Assembly: GCA_047619465.1 (NCBI GenBank)
Contig: JBLHJW010000029.1
Span: 1 to 6,865, forward strand
DNA length: 6,865 nt
Reading direction: 5' to 3'
Source: CAYHDV01 sp047619465
GTDB taxonomy: Bacteria; Patescibacteriota; Minisyncoccia; Phycocordibacterales; CSBR16-119
Positions 1 to 5,376 of this stretch are shown in pieces. The notes beneath the pieces are model-generated. The model did no database searches and was not told where the DNA came from. It worked only from the letters and a program-made list of their open reading frames with translations. The translations under genes and the position numbers were made by a program. How positions within the stretch are numbered: the stretch's first letter is position 1; each line of letters opens with the position of its first letter.

Positions 1-165
1 TTGAATTTTAATTACAAGATAATATTTATGGAGCCTGCATTGCAGGATTATTTGATTGTTCATGAGCTGTGTCATTTAAAGGAGATGAATCATGGAGTGA
101 ATTTTTGGGCTTTAGTTGAAAAGACTATTCCTGATTGGAAGGGTTTGTCGAAGAAGATTTCATAG
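1..165 (+). CDS. YgjP-like (DUF45/WLM type) zinc metallopeptidase, C-terminal fragment
   Basis: The frame is open from the first base and ends at TAG, giving the last 54 residues of a protein whose start lies outside the window. Codons 21-25 read HELCH, an HExxH zinc site, followed by KEMNH, whose histidine (codon 31) is the likely third ligand, and then a FW pair. The spacing HELCHLKxMNHxxxFW is the hallmark of the YgjP/DUF45 family of predicted metal-dependent hydrolases, related to the SprT/WLM metallopeptidases. The family ends shortly after this motif, so the C-terminus looks complete. The physiological substrate of this family is not well established. It stands apart from the next gene, with an 11-bp hairpin and a separate promoter between them. 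The family call is firm; the cellular role cannot be given. Confidence 0.85.
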   Translation: MNFNYKIIFMEPALQDYLIVHELCHLKEMNHGVNFWALVEKTIPDWKGLSKKIS

Positions 166-176
166 AGAAAATATCT

Positions 177-204
177 AAACAGCTCAACACGTATTGAGCT
201 GTTT
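177..204 (+). terminator. Hairpin after the YgjP-like gene, possible weak terminator
   Basis: A perfect 11-bp inverted repeat (AAACAGCTCAA, six-base loop, TTGAGCTGTTT) starts 11 bases after the stop codon. Only a short, interrupted T stretch follows (TTTGAATT), so it is a weaker intrinsic terminator than the others in the window. Its position between a stop codon and a promoter still favours that role. Confidence 0.6.
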
Positions 205-220
205 GAATTGACGAGATATA

Positions 221-226
221 TATAAT
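221..226 (+). promoter_or_regulatory. Candidate -10 box TATAAT for the HD-domain gene
   Basis: A consensus TATAAT lies 39 bases before the HD-gene ATG, within an AT-rich run. No convincing -35 sits at 16-18 bases; TTGACG at 208-213 is too close to serve. A purine run AAAGGA (244-249) lies 16 bases before the ATG, which is long for a Shine-Dalgarno site. This is the only gene here with an apparent leader and a hint of one. Confidence 0.45.
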
Positions 227-265
227 CAGTTAGTATCAGAATTAAAGGAACAAAATAAAACTAAT

Positions 266-877
266 ATGGGAAACACAACAACCAGCAATTCCAAAATACC
301 ACAGCTAAAGTATGCACATCTTTCACCTCAAACCTGGACAGCTCTAGCTGAACTGCCTCGTGAGGGCTGGAAAAGAAGAAATGTGCAAGATCCAGAATCA
401 GTGCAAGATCATACTATTTCTTTGCGAGAGTTAGGATTTGGATTCTTTGACCTTATGTCATTTGAGGAAAAAAATGGCCTTCTTGATATGTTAGAAATTC
501 ATGATTGGCCAGAATCAAAAGAAGGTGATGAGGTGACTGTCTCAGAAACAGAAGAGACAGAAAAGGAGTTGAAAGCTGATAAAAGGATTCGTGAGGAAAA
601 CGCAATGAATTCAATATGCAAACCTCTTGGTGAAAAAGGAAAGGTAATTTTGTCACTATGGTTACGATTTGAGGATTCTGATGATCCAGCTGCAAGTTTT
701 GCTAGACAGTTGGATAAGTATCAAGCAATAGAAAAAGCTTTGGAGTATGAAGAAGCTCAAAAGATTCCACTTTTCCATGAGTTCCTCTCACACGCGAGGT
801 CTCGTAATCAAGTAACTCATCCTCTACTTTTGGAGAGGCTGAGTGAATTAGAAAAGGAATGGACAGATAATAAATAA
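266..877 (+). CDS. HD-domain phosphohydrolase, YfbR/HDDC2-like (HD_3 family) 5'-nucleotidase-type
   Basis: This 203-residue protein matches the HD_3/YfbR/HDDC2 family, whose studied members are metal-dependent 5'-deoxynucleotidases acting on dNMPs. All metal and catalytic positions can be placed: the ELPREGWKRR segment (29-38) corresponds to the family's LPRxGW motif; ESVQDH supplies His49; IHDWPESKEGD supplies His79-Asp80, Glu83 and Asp88, with the same spacing as H68-D69, E72 and D77 of E. coli YfbR; FARQLDK supplies the distal Asp150. The length is typical. Residues about 89-111 are very acidic and charged, in the linker before the distal helices. The ATG at 266 leaves a plausible N-terminal tail before the domain, and the next Met (64) would cut off His49. 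It is a single-gene unit between two hairpins. Function is inferred as nucleoside monophosphate dephosphorylation in nucleotide salvage; the exact substrate is unknown. Confidence 0.85.
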   Translation: MGNTTTSNSKIPQLKYAHLSPQTWTALAELPREGWKRRNVQDPESVQDHTISLRELGFGFFDLMSFEEKNGLLDMLEIHDWPESKEGDEVTVSETEETEKELKADKRIREENAMNSICKPLGEKGKVILSLWLRFEDSDDPAASFARQLDKYQAIEKALEYEEAQKIPLFHEFLSHARSRNQVTHPLLLERLSELEKEWTDNK

Positions 878-880
878 TAC

Positions 881-906
881 AAAATGCCTCAATCGAGGCA
901 TTTTTT
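881..906 (+). terminator. Intrinsic terminator of the HD-domain gene
   Basis: A 10-bp perfect stem (AAAATGCCTC, loop AATC, GAGGCATTTT) is followed directly by more T, giving a run of six T at 901-906. It lies three bases after the TAA stop of the HD gene and ends before the malic enzyme promoter. Confidence 0.9.
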
Positions 907-925
907 AATTTCCACCAATTAGGTG

Positions 926-931
926 TACAAT
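926..931 (+). promoter_or_regulatory. -10 box TACAAT of malic enzyme, leaderless start predicted
   Basis: TACAAT ends 7 bases before the ATG at 939, so transcription would begin at or one base before the start codon. No Shine-Dalgarno sequence can fit. The region 16-18 bases upstream is only the T-rich tail of the preceding terminator, so the -35 is weak. The box is embedded in the palindrome TGTACA (924-929). Confidence 0.6.
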
Positions 932-938
932 ACATCTC

Positions 939-2090
939 ATGAATATTAACGAAAGATCAGAGAAGCTCCACCGAGAACTACGGGGAAAAATCGGAACTGA
1001 AATAAAAACAGAGGTAAAAAACAAAGAAGACTTGGCTGTAGTCTACACTCCAGGTGTGGCCCACATCAGCTCGCTGATCGCAGAAGACAAGTCGAGAGTT
1101 TACGAGTTTACAGGGAAGGCAAATACTATTGCTATCGTCAGTGATGGGTCAGCTGTTCTTGGTCTAGGGAATATAGGTCCAGAAGCAGCTCTTCCTGTGA
1201 TGGAGGGAAAGGCTCTTATTCTAAAAGACTTCTCTGGAGTAAACGGTGTACCAATTGTTCTCCAAACTCAGGATACCGAAGAGATAATTTCAATAGTGAA
1301 AAATATTGCACCTGGGTTTGGTGGAATTATACTCGAAGACATATCTGCTCCAAGATGTTTTGAGATAGAGAATAGGCTTAAAGAAGAACTGGATATTCCG
1401 GTGATTCATGATGATCAGCATGGGATAGCTATGGTAGTACTGGCTGGACTGATAAACGCTCTGAAACTACGTAGTAACTCTCAAGAGTCTGATAGAGATG
1501 TGAAAATTGTTATCGCTGGAGCCGGAGCTGCAGGAGTGGCGATAGCTAAAATTCTCCATGCTGACAACTTTACAAACGTTATAGTTGCAGACAGTCGAGG
1601 GATTATTTCTAAAGACCGGACAGACTTAAATGACACAAAGAAAGATCTATTGGAATTTACAAATACTCATAATATTTCTGGATCCCTCGTAGAAGCTCTC
1701 CATGATGCAGATGTATTTGTGGGAGTTTCAGTAGGGAATACAGTTACAGGTCCGATGGTAACTTCAATGAAAAAGGATCCAATTGTATTTGCGCTATCAA
1801 ATCCAACTCCAGAGATAGATCCAGAGCTGGCAAAAAGTTCTGGAGCATTTATCGTGGCTACTGGACGCAGTGACTATCCAAACCAGCTAAACAACGCACT
1901 GGTCTATCCTGGACTTATGAAAGGTGCACTAGAAGGGTCTCGATGTCAGTTCACTACAGATACTTTTATAAAAGTAGCAAAGGCTTTGTCTAGTCACACA
2001 GAACCAACAAAAGACGCTATTCTACCAGACGTTTTTGATAAAGATATTTTGGAAGTTGTGGCTAGTATTGTAAGTTCTACTACTTGTTAA
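939..2090 (+). CDS. Malic enzyme (oxaloacetate-decarboxylating malate dehydrogenase), short bacterial form
   Basis: Malic enzyme oxidatively decarboxylates malate to pyruvate and CO2 with NAD(P) reduction in the cytoplasm. At 383 residues it is the short bacterial type without a phosphotransacetylase-like domain. Visible motifs in order: VVYTPGVA with the catalytic Tyr36; SDGSAVLGLGNIGPEAALPV (69-88); EGKA with Lys91 as the likely catalytic base; ILEDISAPRC with Glu133-Asp134, and HDDQHG with Asp158-Asp159, for the divalent metal; a dinucleotide-binding loop GAGAAG (194-199) with an acidic residue in ADSRG (Asp218) after the next strand; SNPTPEIDPE (287-296) and a conserved ATGRSDYPNQ segment. 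No key residue is missing. NAD versus NADP preference cannot be settled from the sequence. The Nudix gene follows 8 bases after the stop and is probably co-transcribed. In a fermentative cell it would link C4 acids to pyruvate and supply reducing power; that role is inference. Confidence 0.95.
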   Translation: MNINERSEKLHRELRGKIGTEIKTEVKNKEDLAVVYTPGVAHISSLIAEDKSRVYEFTGKANTIAIVSDGSAVLGLGNIGPEAALPVMEGKALILKDFSGVNGVPIVLQTQDTEEIISIVKNIAPGFGGIILEDISAPRCFEIENRLKEELDIPVIHDDQHGIAMVVLAGLINALKLRSNSQESDRDVKIVIAGAGAAGVAIAKILHADNFTNVIVADSRGIISKDRTDLNDTKKDLLEFTNTHNISGSLVEALHDADVFVGVSVGNTVTGPMVTSMKKDPIVFALSNPTPEIDPELAKSSGAFIVATGRSDYPNQLNNALVYPGLMKGALEGSRCQFTTDTFIKVAKALSSHTEPTKDAILPDVFDKDILEVVASIVSSTTC

Positions 2091-2098
2091 TAATTAAA

Positions 2099-2539
2099 AT
2101 GGGAAAAAGTGACACAACAAAAGCTTCTGCAGATATAGTCGTCTTAGATGATCAGAATAGAATTCTGATGCAACTACGAGATAAAGAGGGAGAACATAGC
2201 TTCAAGGGTTGTTGGGGGCTTCCTGGTGGTTCAGTAGAGGAGGGAGAGACCCCTGACGAAGCTATCAAGAGAGAATTCAAAGAGGAGACAGGGTGTTCGT
2301 GTAATCCAGAATTTGTGTCTCTTGGGAAGTACACCACAGAAGACGGTAGAGTCATTGATAAATATATATACAAGCACATCTATGACAAATGTCCGATACA
2401 AGTACTCGAGGGTCAGAAGTTTGAATTCAAAACATTTGAAGATATAGAGAAGATGGAAAATAAAAATCCTCATAGTGAATTAGTGGTTAAAAAAATATTG
2501 AGGAATATCCCAGGACATCCTCTTTCAGACAAAGACTGA
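2099..2539 (+). CDS. Nudix hydrolase (MutT-like)
   Basis: The 146-residue protein carries an intact Nudix box from Gly44 to Cys66: Gx5Ex7REUxEExGU with Glu50, Arg58-Glu59 and Glu62-Glu63, preceded by the usual WGLPGG (39-44). Nudix enzymes cleave nucleoside diphosphates linked to another group, using Mg2+ held by the box glutamates; the substrate cannot be read from the motif. The domain covers nearly the whole protein, with no extra module. I chose the ATG at 2099; a TTG at 2084 in the same frame would overlap the malic enzyme stop and adds only five residues. It starts 8 bases after malic enzyme, has no Shine-Dalgarno and no convincing promoter, and is followed by a strong terminator, so the two form a two-gene transcript. 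UGA is its stop codon. House-cleaning of damaged or excess nucleotides is a reasonable but unproven role. Confidence 0.88.
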   Translation: MGKSDTTKASADIVVLDDQNRILMQLRDKEGEHSFKGCWGLPGGSVEEGETPDEAIKREFKEETGCSCNPEFVSLGKYTTEDGRVIDKYIYKHIYDKCPIQVLEGQKFEFKTFEDIEKMENKNPHSELVVKKILRNIPGHPLSDKD

Positions 2540-2552
2540 CTCATTTTAATTA

Positions 2553-2582
2553 AAAAAGCCCCGCCGAATGGCGGGGCTTTTT
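2553..2582 (+). terminator. Strong intrinsic terminator of the malic enzyme-Nudix unit, likely bidirectional
   Basis: The inverted repeat AAAAAGCCCCGCC, loop GAAT, GGCGGGGCTTTTT has an eight-bp GC-rich core flanked by A and T runs on both sides. It lies 13 bases after the Nudix stop. Because the left flank is also an A run, it would stop transcripts arriving on the minus strand too. Confidence 0.95.
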
Positions 2583-2601
2583 GATTAGCATGTGTAACTG
2601 T

Positions 2602-2615
2602 GACAGAATTCTGTC
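2602..2615. repeat. Perfect 14-base palindrome (operator-like)
   Basis: GACAGAATTCTGTC is its own reverse complement with no spacer. A G:U and a G:C pair could extend it by two positions on each side as RNA. A palindrome without loop looks more like a binding site for a dimeric protein than a terminator. No gene starts close by, so its target is unclear. Confidence 0.5.
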
Positions 2616-2635
2616 GCTGGTTTGTGATGTGGGTA

Positions 2636-2659
2636 GCGAAGATTAAACATAATCTTCGC
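2636..2659. repeat. 10-bp perfect hairpin, not a terminator
   Basis: GCGAAGATTA and TAATCTTCGC pair perfectly around a four-base AACA loop. Neither side has a T run, so it is not an intrinsic terminator. A shorter alternative pairing (TCGCT at 2614-2618 with AGCGA at 2635-2639) would compete with it. It is one of three inverted repeats in about 80 bases between the Nudix terminator and the next gene. Confidence 0.6.
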
Positions 2660-2664
2660 AAGAT

Positions 2665-2678
2665 CTATAAGCTTATAG
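2665..2678. repeat. Perfect 14-base palindrome CTATAAGCTTATAG
   Basis: This is a second loop-free perfect palindrome, only five bases beyond the hairpin at 2636-2659. It contains a HindIII-type core (AAGCTT). Its role is unknown; an operator or part of a structured RNA are both possible. Confidence 0.5.
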
Positions 2679-2741
2679 TTAATAGATATTCCTCTCATTT
2701 AAATCTCTTGGGCCTTTTTCCTCAGGTCTTTGTTGTCAATT

Positions 2742-2775
2742 ATAAAAATATGCCAGTCAAAATTGACTGGCATAT
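2742..2775 (-). terminator. Intrinsic terminator of the minus-strand orphan membrane protein gene
   Basis: Read on the minus strand, ATATGCCAGTCAA and TTGACTGGCATAT form a stem of up to 13 bp around a very short centre, followed by TTTTTATA. It starts 7 bases after the stop codon of the gene at 2782-3210. On the plus side no T run follows, so it acts on the minus strand. Confidence 0.85.
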
Positions 2776-2781
2776 GTAAAT

Positions 2782-3210
2782 CTAACTTCTTGGGACCTCT
2801 ATTCTGTACTGTATAGATTTCTTCGCTCTTTTAAATAGGTAGATTAGAAGTCTAACTATGTAGACAGTAACTAGGGATATTGCTATAGACGAAACAGGAT
2901 CTGAAACCTTTTCACCAAGCTCTTTCACTCGGATGAACAGAATCGCAGAAGAAAAAAAATCTATAGCCACTGACCACCATAGAGCTAGGGTGAGTATCTT
3001 CTTTAAATTTCTGGAGAAATAAAGCTTCTGATACAAGGTGGATACAATAGCAAGTCCTGCAATGAGAGAGAATATCTCAAATCTCGGTACGACAACATGC
3101 CACTCAAAGGTATGATGAAAAAATTGAATCACAAAGTAAATTGAAATTATTTTTACTATTACAGCAAAAACAGAAGACGATGGAAAATTAGTTAAAAGAG
3201 CTCTACTCAT
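2782..3210 (-). CDS. Unrecognised small membrane protein with about four transmembrane helices
   Basis: I do not recognise this 142-residue protein. Its hydrophobic pattern suggests four transmembrane helices at about residues 13-31, 44-62, 70-93 and 104-126. The C-terminal tail is basic (KRAKKSIQYR) and probably faces the cytoplasm, and a short charged loop (RVKELGEKVSD, 94-104) separates the last two helices. No catalytic motif, cysteine pair or signal peptide is visible. Size and topology loosely resemble PsiE-like four-helix proteins, but I see no specific motif to support that. It is a true gene by position: its own promoter lies upstream, a terminator directly downstream, and the ATG at 3210 begins just before the first helix. 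The upstream leader of about 19 bases has no Shine-Dalgarno sequence. The neighbouring DedA gene is on the same strand but is separated by a terminator. Confidence 0.7.
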   Translation of the reverse strand: MSRALLTNFPSSSVFAVIVKIISIYFVIQFFHHTFEWHVVVPRFEIFSLIAGLAIVSTLYQKLYFSRNLKKILTLALWWSVAIDFFSSAILFIRVKELGEKVSDPVSSIAISLVTVYIVRLLIYLFKRAKKSIQYRIEVPRS

Positions 3211-3235
3211 ATTTTATTTTGATTTGTTTATTGAG

Positions 3236-3264
3236 ATACTACAACAAGTCGCTACTCCTGACAA
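3236..3264 (-). promoter_or_regulatory. Promoter of the orphan membrane protein gene
   Basis: On the minus strand, TTGTCA (3264-3259) and TAGTAT (3241-3236) are separated by exactly 17 bases. These match the -35 consensus at five of six and the -10 at four of six positions. Transcription would start near 3229, leaving a short leader of about 19 bases before the ATG at 3210. Confidence 0.55.
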
Positions 3265-3292
3265 GTGTAAATATTTTGGCACAGATTGCATT

Positions 3293-3322
3293 AAAAAACC
3301 GCGCAATTGCGCGGCTTTTTTT
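3293..3322 (-). terminator. Intrinsic terminator of the DedA gene
   Basis: The GC palindrome CCGCGC-AATT-GCGCGG (3299-3314) is flanked by AAAAAA on one side and a T run on the other. On the minus strand it follows the DedA TAA stop immediately; the A run of the terminator overlaps the stop codon. The symmetry would let it work in both directions, but no plus-strand gene reads into it. Confidence 0.93.
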
Positions 3323-3980
3323 AGTCCTTATCTTTTTTGGACAGACCTGGGATGATTGTTGGGACATAGTCTGTTACAACTTTTGTGATCTTTTGTAGGA
3401 AGTTCTTGCTGAGAAGTTTCATAAATATTATAAAGAGTATGACCCCTATTATAAAAAGAAAATAGTTTTTAAAATCAGCTACTCCTTGAGCGATAGCAGA
3501 TAAATGGTTTTGGAAATAGTTTCCCGCAAAGAGCACTGTTGGTACGTACACGCACAGAGCAATGAAATCATAGAATAGAAACGTTTTCCAGGGAGCCCTG
3601 ACGGACCCAGCAAGAACAGGTCCCATAAATCTAAAATAAATAACAAATCTTGATATGAAGATTATCTTCTTTATATGTTTTTTTACCCAACTGTCATCTC
3701 TAAGGTGTCGATGTTTACTTATTTTTTCTTTAAATCTTTTTAGAAGTCTGTTCCCACGTCTGGCGAGAGTGAACAGAATGATGTCAGATACAAACATACC
3801 TCCAATCATTATCGGAGCTGTGATCCAGATGTTGAAAGCACCAGTTCCTGTTAAGTATCCTATTACAAGAAGCGTTATTTCTTCTGGGGCTAAAGGAAAG
3901 GCGTTTGCTACAAGTCCAATGACTGCGATTCCCCAGTAAGAAAGACTTCCAATAGACTTAATTATTTCAGATAAATCCAT
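3321..3980 (-). CDS. DedA family (SNARE-associated / VTT domain) membrane protein
   Basis: DedA proteins are inner-membrane proteins needed for envelope homeostasis; some members have been shown or proposed to flip phospholipid or undecaprenyl-phosphate carriers and to depend on proton motive force. The 219-residue product shows the family pattern: a re-entrant PLAPEEI segment with Glu33-Glu34, GGMFVSD with Asp66 in the second conserved region, a charged cytoplasmic loop (74-105), then ISRFVIYFRFMGPVLAGSVR, where Arg111 and Arg117 are spaced by six like the essential R130 and R136 of E. coli YghB/YqjA. Further helices run at about 138-158 and 171-193, with a basic C-terminal tail. I chose the ATG at 3978-3980: an upstream in-frame ATG at 4061 adds 27 residues that cross the divergent promoters. 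A TATACT box lies 8 bases before the chosen start. Carrier-lipid recycling would suit its cell-wall gene neighbours, but that is inference. Confidence 0.9.
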   Translation of the reverse strand: MDLSEIIKSIGSLSYWGIAVIGLVANAFPLAPEEITLLVIGYLTGTGAFNIWITAPIMIGGMFVSDIILFTLARRGNRLLKRFKEKISKHRHLRDDSWVKKHIKKIIFISRFVIYFRFMGPVLAGSVRAPWKTFLFYDFIALCVYVPTVLFAGNYFQNHLSAIAQGVADFKNYFLFIIGVILFIIFMKLLSKNFLQKITKVVTDYVPTIIPGLSKKDKD

Positions 3981-3988
3981 GCAAATAT

Positions 3989-3994
3989 AGTATA
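3989..3994 (-). promoter_or_regulatory. -10 box TATACT of DedA, leaderless start predicted
   Basis: On the minus strand TATACT ends 8 bases before the ATG at 3980, placing the transcript start at or next to the start codon. No clear -35 is visible at 16-18 bases. It supports the shorter DedA start over the one at 4061. Confidence 0.5.
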
Positions 3995-4014
3995 ACTCAT
4001 AAACACTGATTAAT

Positions 4015-4042
4015 TTGAGGTAGTCCACACCTGTAGTACAAT
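4015..4042 (+). promoter_or_regulatory. Promoter of the thioredoxin-fusion gene, leaderless
   Basis: TTGAGG (4015-4020) and TACAAT (4037-4042) are 16 bases apart, the best -35/-10 pair among the leaderless starts here. The -10 ends 7 bases before the ATG at 4050. A small palindrome TGTAGTACA (4032-4040) overlaps the -10. The promoter is divergent from that of DedA within 69 bases, so the two could share a regulator. Confidence 0.65.
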
Positions 4043-4049
4043 TAAATAT

Positions 4050-4880
4050 ATGGAAAAACAATCAACATTCAAATTAATTACAGGAATACTTTTTATCGTT
4101 GTGGTTGCGCTCTCCGTGTATCTTTTTACCAGCAACAAAGAACCCAGTAACATGATCGAATCATTAGCCCCAGTTTCATCGATGGAGGTTATTATCTTGG
4201 AATCATTTCCAGTACAAATCAATGTTCTTGCTAAAGGGGAATTCACAAACGGATGCTGGAGACTTGGTGATCATACAGTTTCTCATGAAGGGCAGAACTT
4301 TGCGATTGAACTAGCCGCTTTTGCTCCAGGTCCAGATCAAATATGTACAGATAATGCACCACAGTTTGAAGAGAGAGTGTCGTTGGATGTGTATGGGTTG
4401 CCACAAGGAACGTATACAGTTTCTGTAAATGGTATAGATGGAGAATTCACACTTAATGTACTTAATATTCCACAGGAAGAACCTTCTGTTTCGCAATCAG
4501 AAGGATTGTACGAAGGAGATATTATAGCAATAAATGGATCACCATTTATTGATTTTAATCAGGCTGACTACGAAGAAGCTTTAGAGTCTGACAAGACCAT
4601 CTTCCTGTACTTCTTTGCAAAATGGTGTCCAACATGTAAGAGAGAGCTTAGAGATGCCACCGAGCCAGCTTTCGATGCTTATACAGGAGACAACATTGTT
4701 GGTTTCCGAGTAAACTACAACGACAGAGATACGAGTAACTTTGAAGATGATCTAGCAGCTGAATTTGGTGTTCTGTATCAACACACCAAAGTATTCATTA
4801 AGGATGGTGAGATGATTTTTAAAGTTCCGAATTCTTGGTCCGAGGTAGAGTATTTAGAAGCCTTTAAAAAATACCAGTAA
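4050..4880 (+). CDS. Membrane-anchored beta-sandwich domain fused to a thioredoxin-like domain
   Basis: The 276-residue protein has one N-terminal membrane anchor (about 9-26, after MEKQSTFK), so the rest is probably outside the cytoplasm. Residues 50-137 form a predicted beta-sandwich with the recurring pattern SFPVQINVLAKGEF...GC, ending in GLPQGTYTVSVNG and GEFTLNV; Cys69 and Cys99 could form a disulfide. After a linker (138-165) comes a thioredoxin-like domain (about 166-276) with the redox motif WCPTC (Cys193, Cys196) in FFAKWCPTCKRE. Aligning GVLYQHTKVFIKDG with the GIRGIPTLLLFKNG stretch of E. coli thioredoxin puts His245 where the nearly invariant cis-proline should be. I recall similar sandwich domains in exported bacterial lipoproteins but cannot name the family. 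The likely job is thiol-disulfide exchange on exported proteins. DUF456 follows after three bases and is co-transcribed. Confidence 0.85.
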   Translation: MEKQSTFKLITGILFIVVVALSVYLFTSNKEPSNMIESLAPVSSMEVIILESFPVQINVLAKGEFTNGCWRLGDHTVSHEGQNFAIELAAFAPGPDQICTDNAPQFEERVSLDVYGLPQGTYTVSVNGIDGEFTLNVLNIPQEEPSVSQSEGLYEGDIIAINGSPFIDFNQADYEEALESDKTIFLYFFAKWCPTCKRELRDATEPAFDAYTGDNIVGFRVNYNDRDTSNFEDDLAAEFGVLYQHTKVFIKDGEMIFKVPNSWSEVEYLEAFKKYQ

Positions 4881-4883
4881 GAT

Positions 4884-5363
4884 ATGGCAACGGCAGGATT
4901 AATCGCACTATCTATAGTACTTTTTGGAATGGCTGTCCTTACAGTTATTCCTATTTTGCCTATTGTTCCTGCTCAATTTATCTTGATACTTATTTTTTCA
5001 ATATTGACTTCATTTTCTGTTGTATCTGGTGGAGAGTTGATAGTTTTTGGTGGGGTTGCTTTTTTATCAATACTTGTTGATTATAGCGCTGGAGCTGTGG
5101 GAGCGCGTCTCGGAGGTGCACACCGCTGGTCTGTAATGGCTGGAATATTTGGAGGAATTTTTGGATCTATATTTTTCCCACCGTTTGGAGCTTTTATTGC
5201 TATTCCGGTCTTTGTTTTTTCTTCTGAGCTTATAATTAAGAAGCTTCCAAAACAGTCTATGCGCACTGCAGGATTATCACTCCTTGGAACTGTTGGCGGA
5301 GTCATTGCAAATGGCTTGCTTGCGTTTACCACAGCTGTCCTGTTTCTTATATTTGTTTTTTAA
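4884..5363 (+). CDS. DUF456 family membrane protein
   Basis: The 159-residue protein is almost wholly hydrophobic, with about five membrane segments near residues 5-27, 30-47, 51-73, 84-114 and 130-158. The pattern matches DUF456 (PF04306): an early PILPIVPAQFI proline-rich turn, then LVDYSAGAVGARLGG with Asp66, the small-residue-rich GIFGGIFGSIFFPPFG segment with Pro99-Pro100, a SSELIIKK charged turn, and a final glycine-rich helix (LLGTVGGVIANG). The molecular function of DUF456 is not known. It starts three bases after the stop of the thioredoxin fusion and has no Shine-Dalgarno, so it depends on the promoter at 4015-4042 and probably on translational coupling. Association with an exported redox protein suggests an envelope role, but this is context only. 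Confidence 0.85.
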   Translation: MATAGLIALSIVLFGMAVLTVIPILPIVPAQFILILIFSILTSFSVVSGGELIVFGGVAFLSILVDYSAGAVGARLGGAHRWSVMAGIFGGIFGSIFFPPFGAFIAIPVFVFSSELIIKKLPKQSMRTAGLSLLGTVGGVIANGLLAFTTAVLFLIFVF

Positions 5364-5364
5364 G

Positions 5365-5370
5365 TACAAT
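5365..5370 (+). promoter_or_regulatory. -10 box TACAAT of the Ig-like envelope gene, leaderless start predicted
   Basis: TACAAT begins one base after the DUF456 stop codon and ends 6 bases before the ATG at 5377. No good -35 is seen in the T-rich end of DUF456. The gene may therefore be read both from the upstream operon and from this local start. Confidence 0.5.
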
Positions 5371-5376
5371 AACTAC

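Larger units (their letters stand above)
2583..2744 (-). ncRNA. Speculative structured RNA region between the Nudix and orphan membrane protein genes
   Basis: This gene-free stretch holds three inverted repeats and no credible reading frame. Read on the minus strand, a TATAAT (2744-2739) stands at one end and the bidirectional terminator at 2553-2582 at the other, so a transcript of about 160-190 bases is possible. There is no good -35 for that TATAAT, and it falls in the T-rich tail of another terminator. I could not match it to 6S, tmRNA, SRP or RNase P RNA. Treat it as a candidate only. Confidence 0.2.

Noticed and set aside
208..226. TTGACG and TATAAT as a promoter pair before the HD gene
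   Set aside because: Only 7 bases separate them, far short of the 16-18 needed, so only the -10 box is kept.
2084..2098. TTG at 2084 as the start of the Nudix hydrolase
   Set aside because: It overlaps the malic enzyme stop and adds only five non-conserved residues; ATG at 2099 fits the family length.
2537..2582. UGA read as glycine (alternative code of some Patescibacteria)
   Set aside because: Reading through the Nudix UGA would run the coding sequence into the terminator hairpin at 2553-2582, and the Nudix domain is complete before it; UGA therefore acts as a stop.
2470..2661. Minus-strand 63-codon frame across the Nudix end and its terminator
   Set aside because: It runs through a strong terminator and is antisense to conserved Nudix codons; its composition shows no protein-like pattern.
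3981..4061. Upstream ATG at 4061 as the start of the DedA protein
   Set aside because: It would add 27 residues that cross both divergent promoters and overlap the first codons of the thioredoxin-fusion gene; the ATG at 3980 has a -10 box 8 bases ahead and matches the usual DedA N-terminus.
5081..5332. Minus-strand 83-codon frame opposite DUF456
   Set aside because: It mirrors a well supported membrane protein; its proline- and lysine-rich content is the expected antisense image of hydrophobic codons.
5284..5376. ATG at 5284 as the start of the Ig-like protein
   Set aside because: It lies inside DUF456 in another frame and would place 31 residues before a textbook signal peptide that starts with MKKF at 5377.
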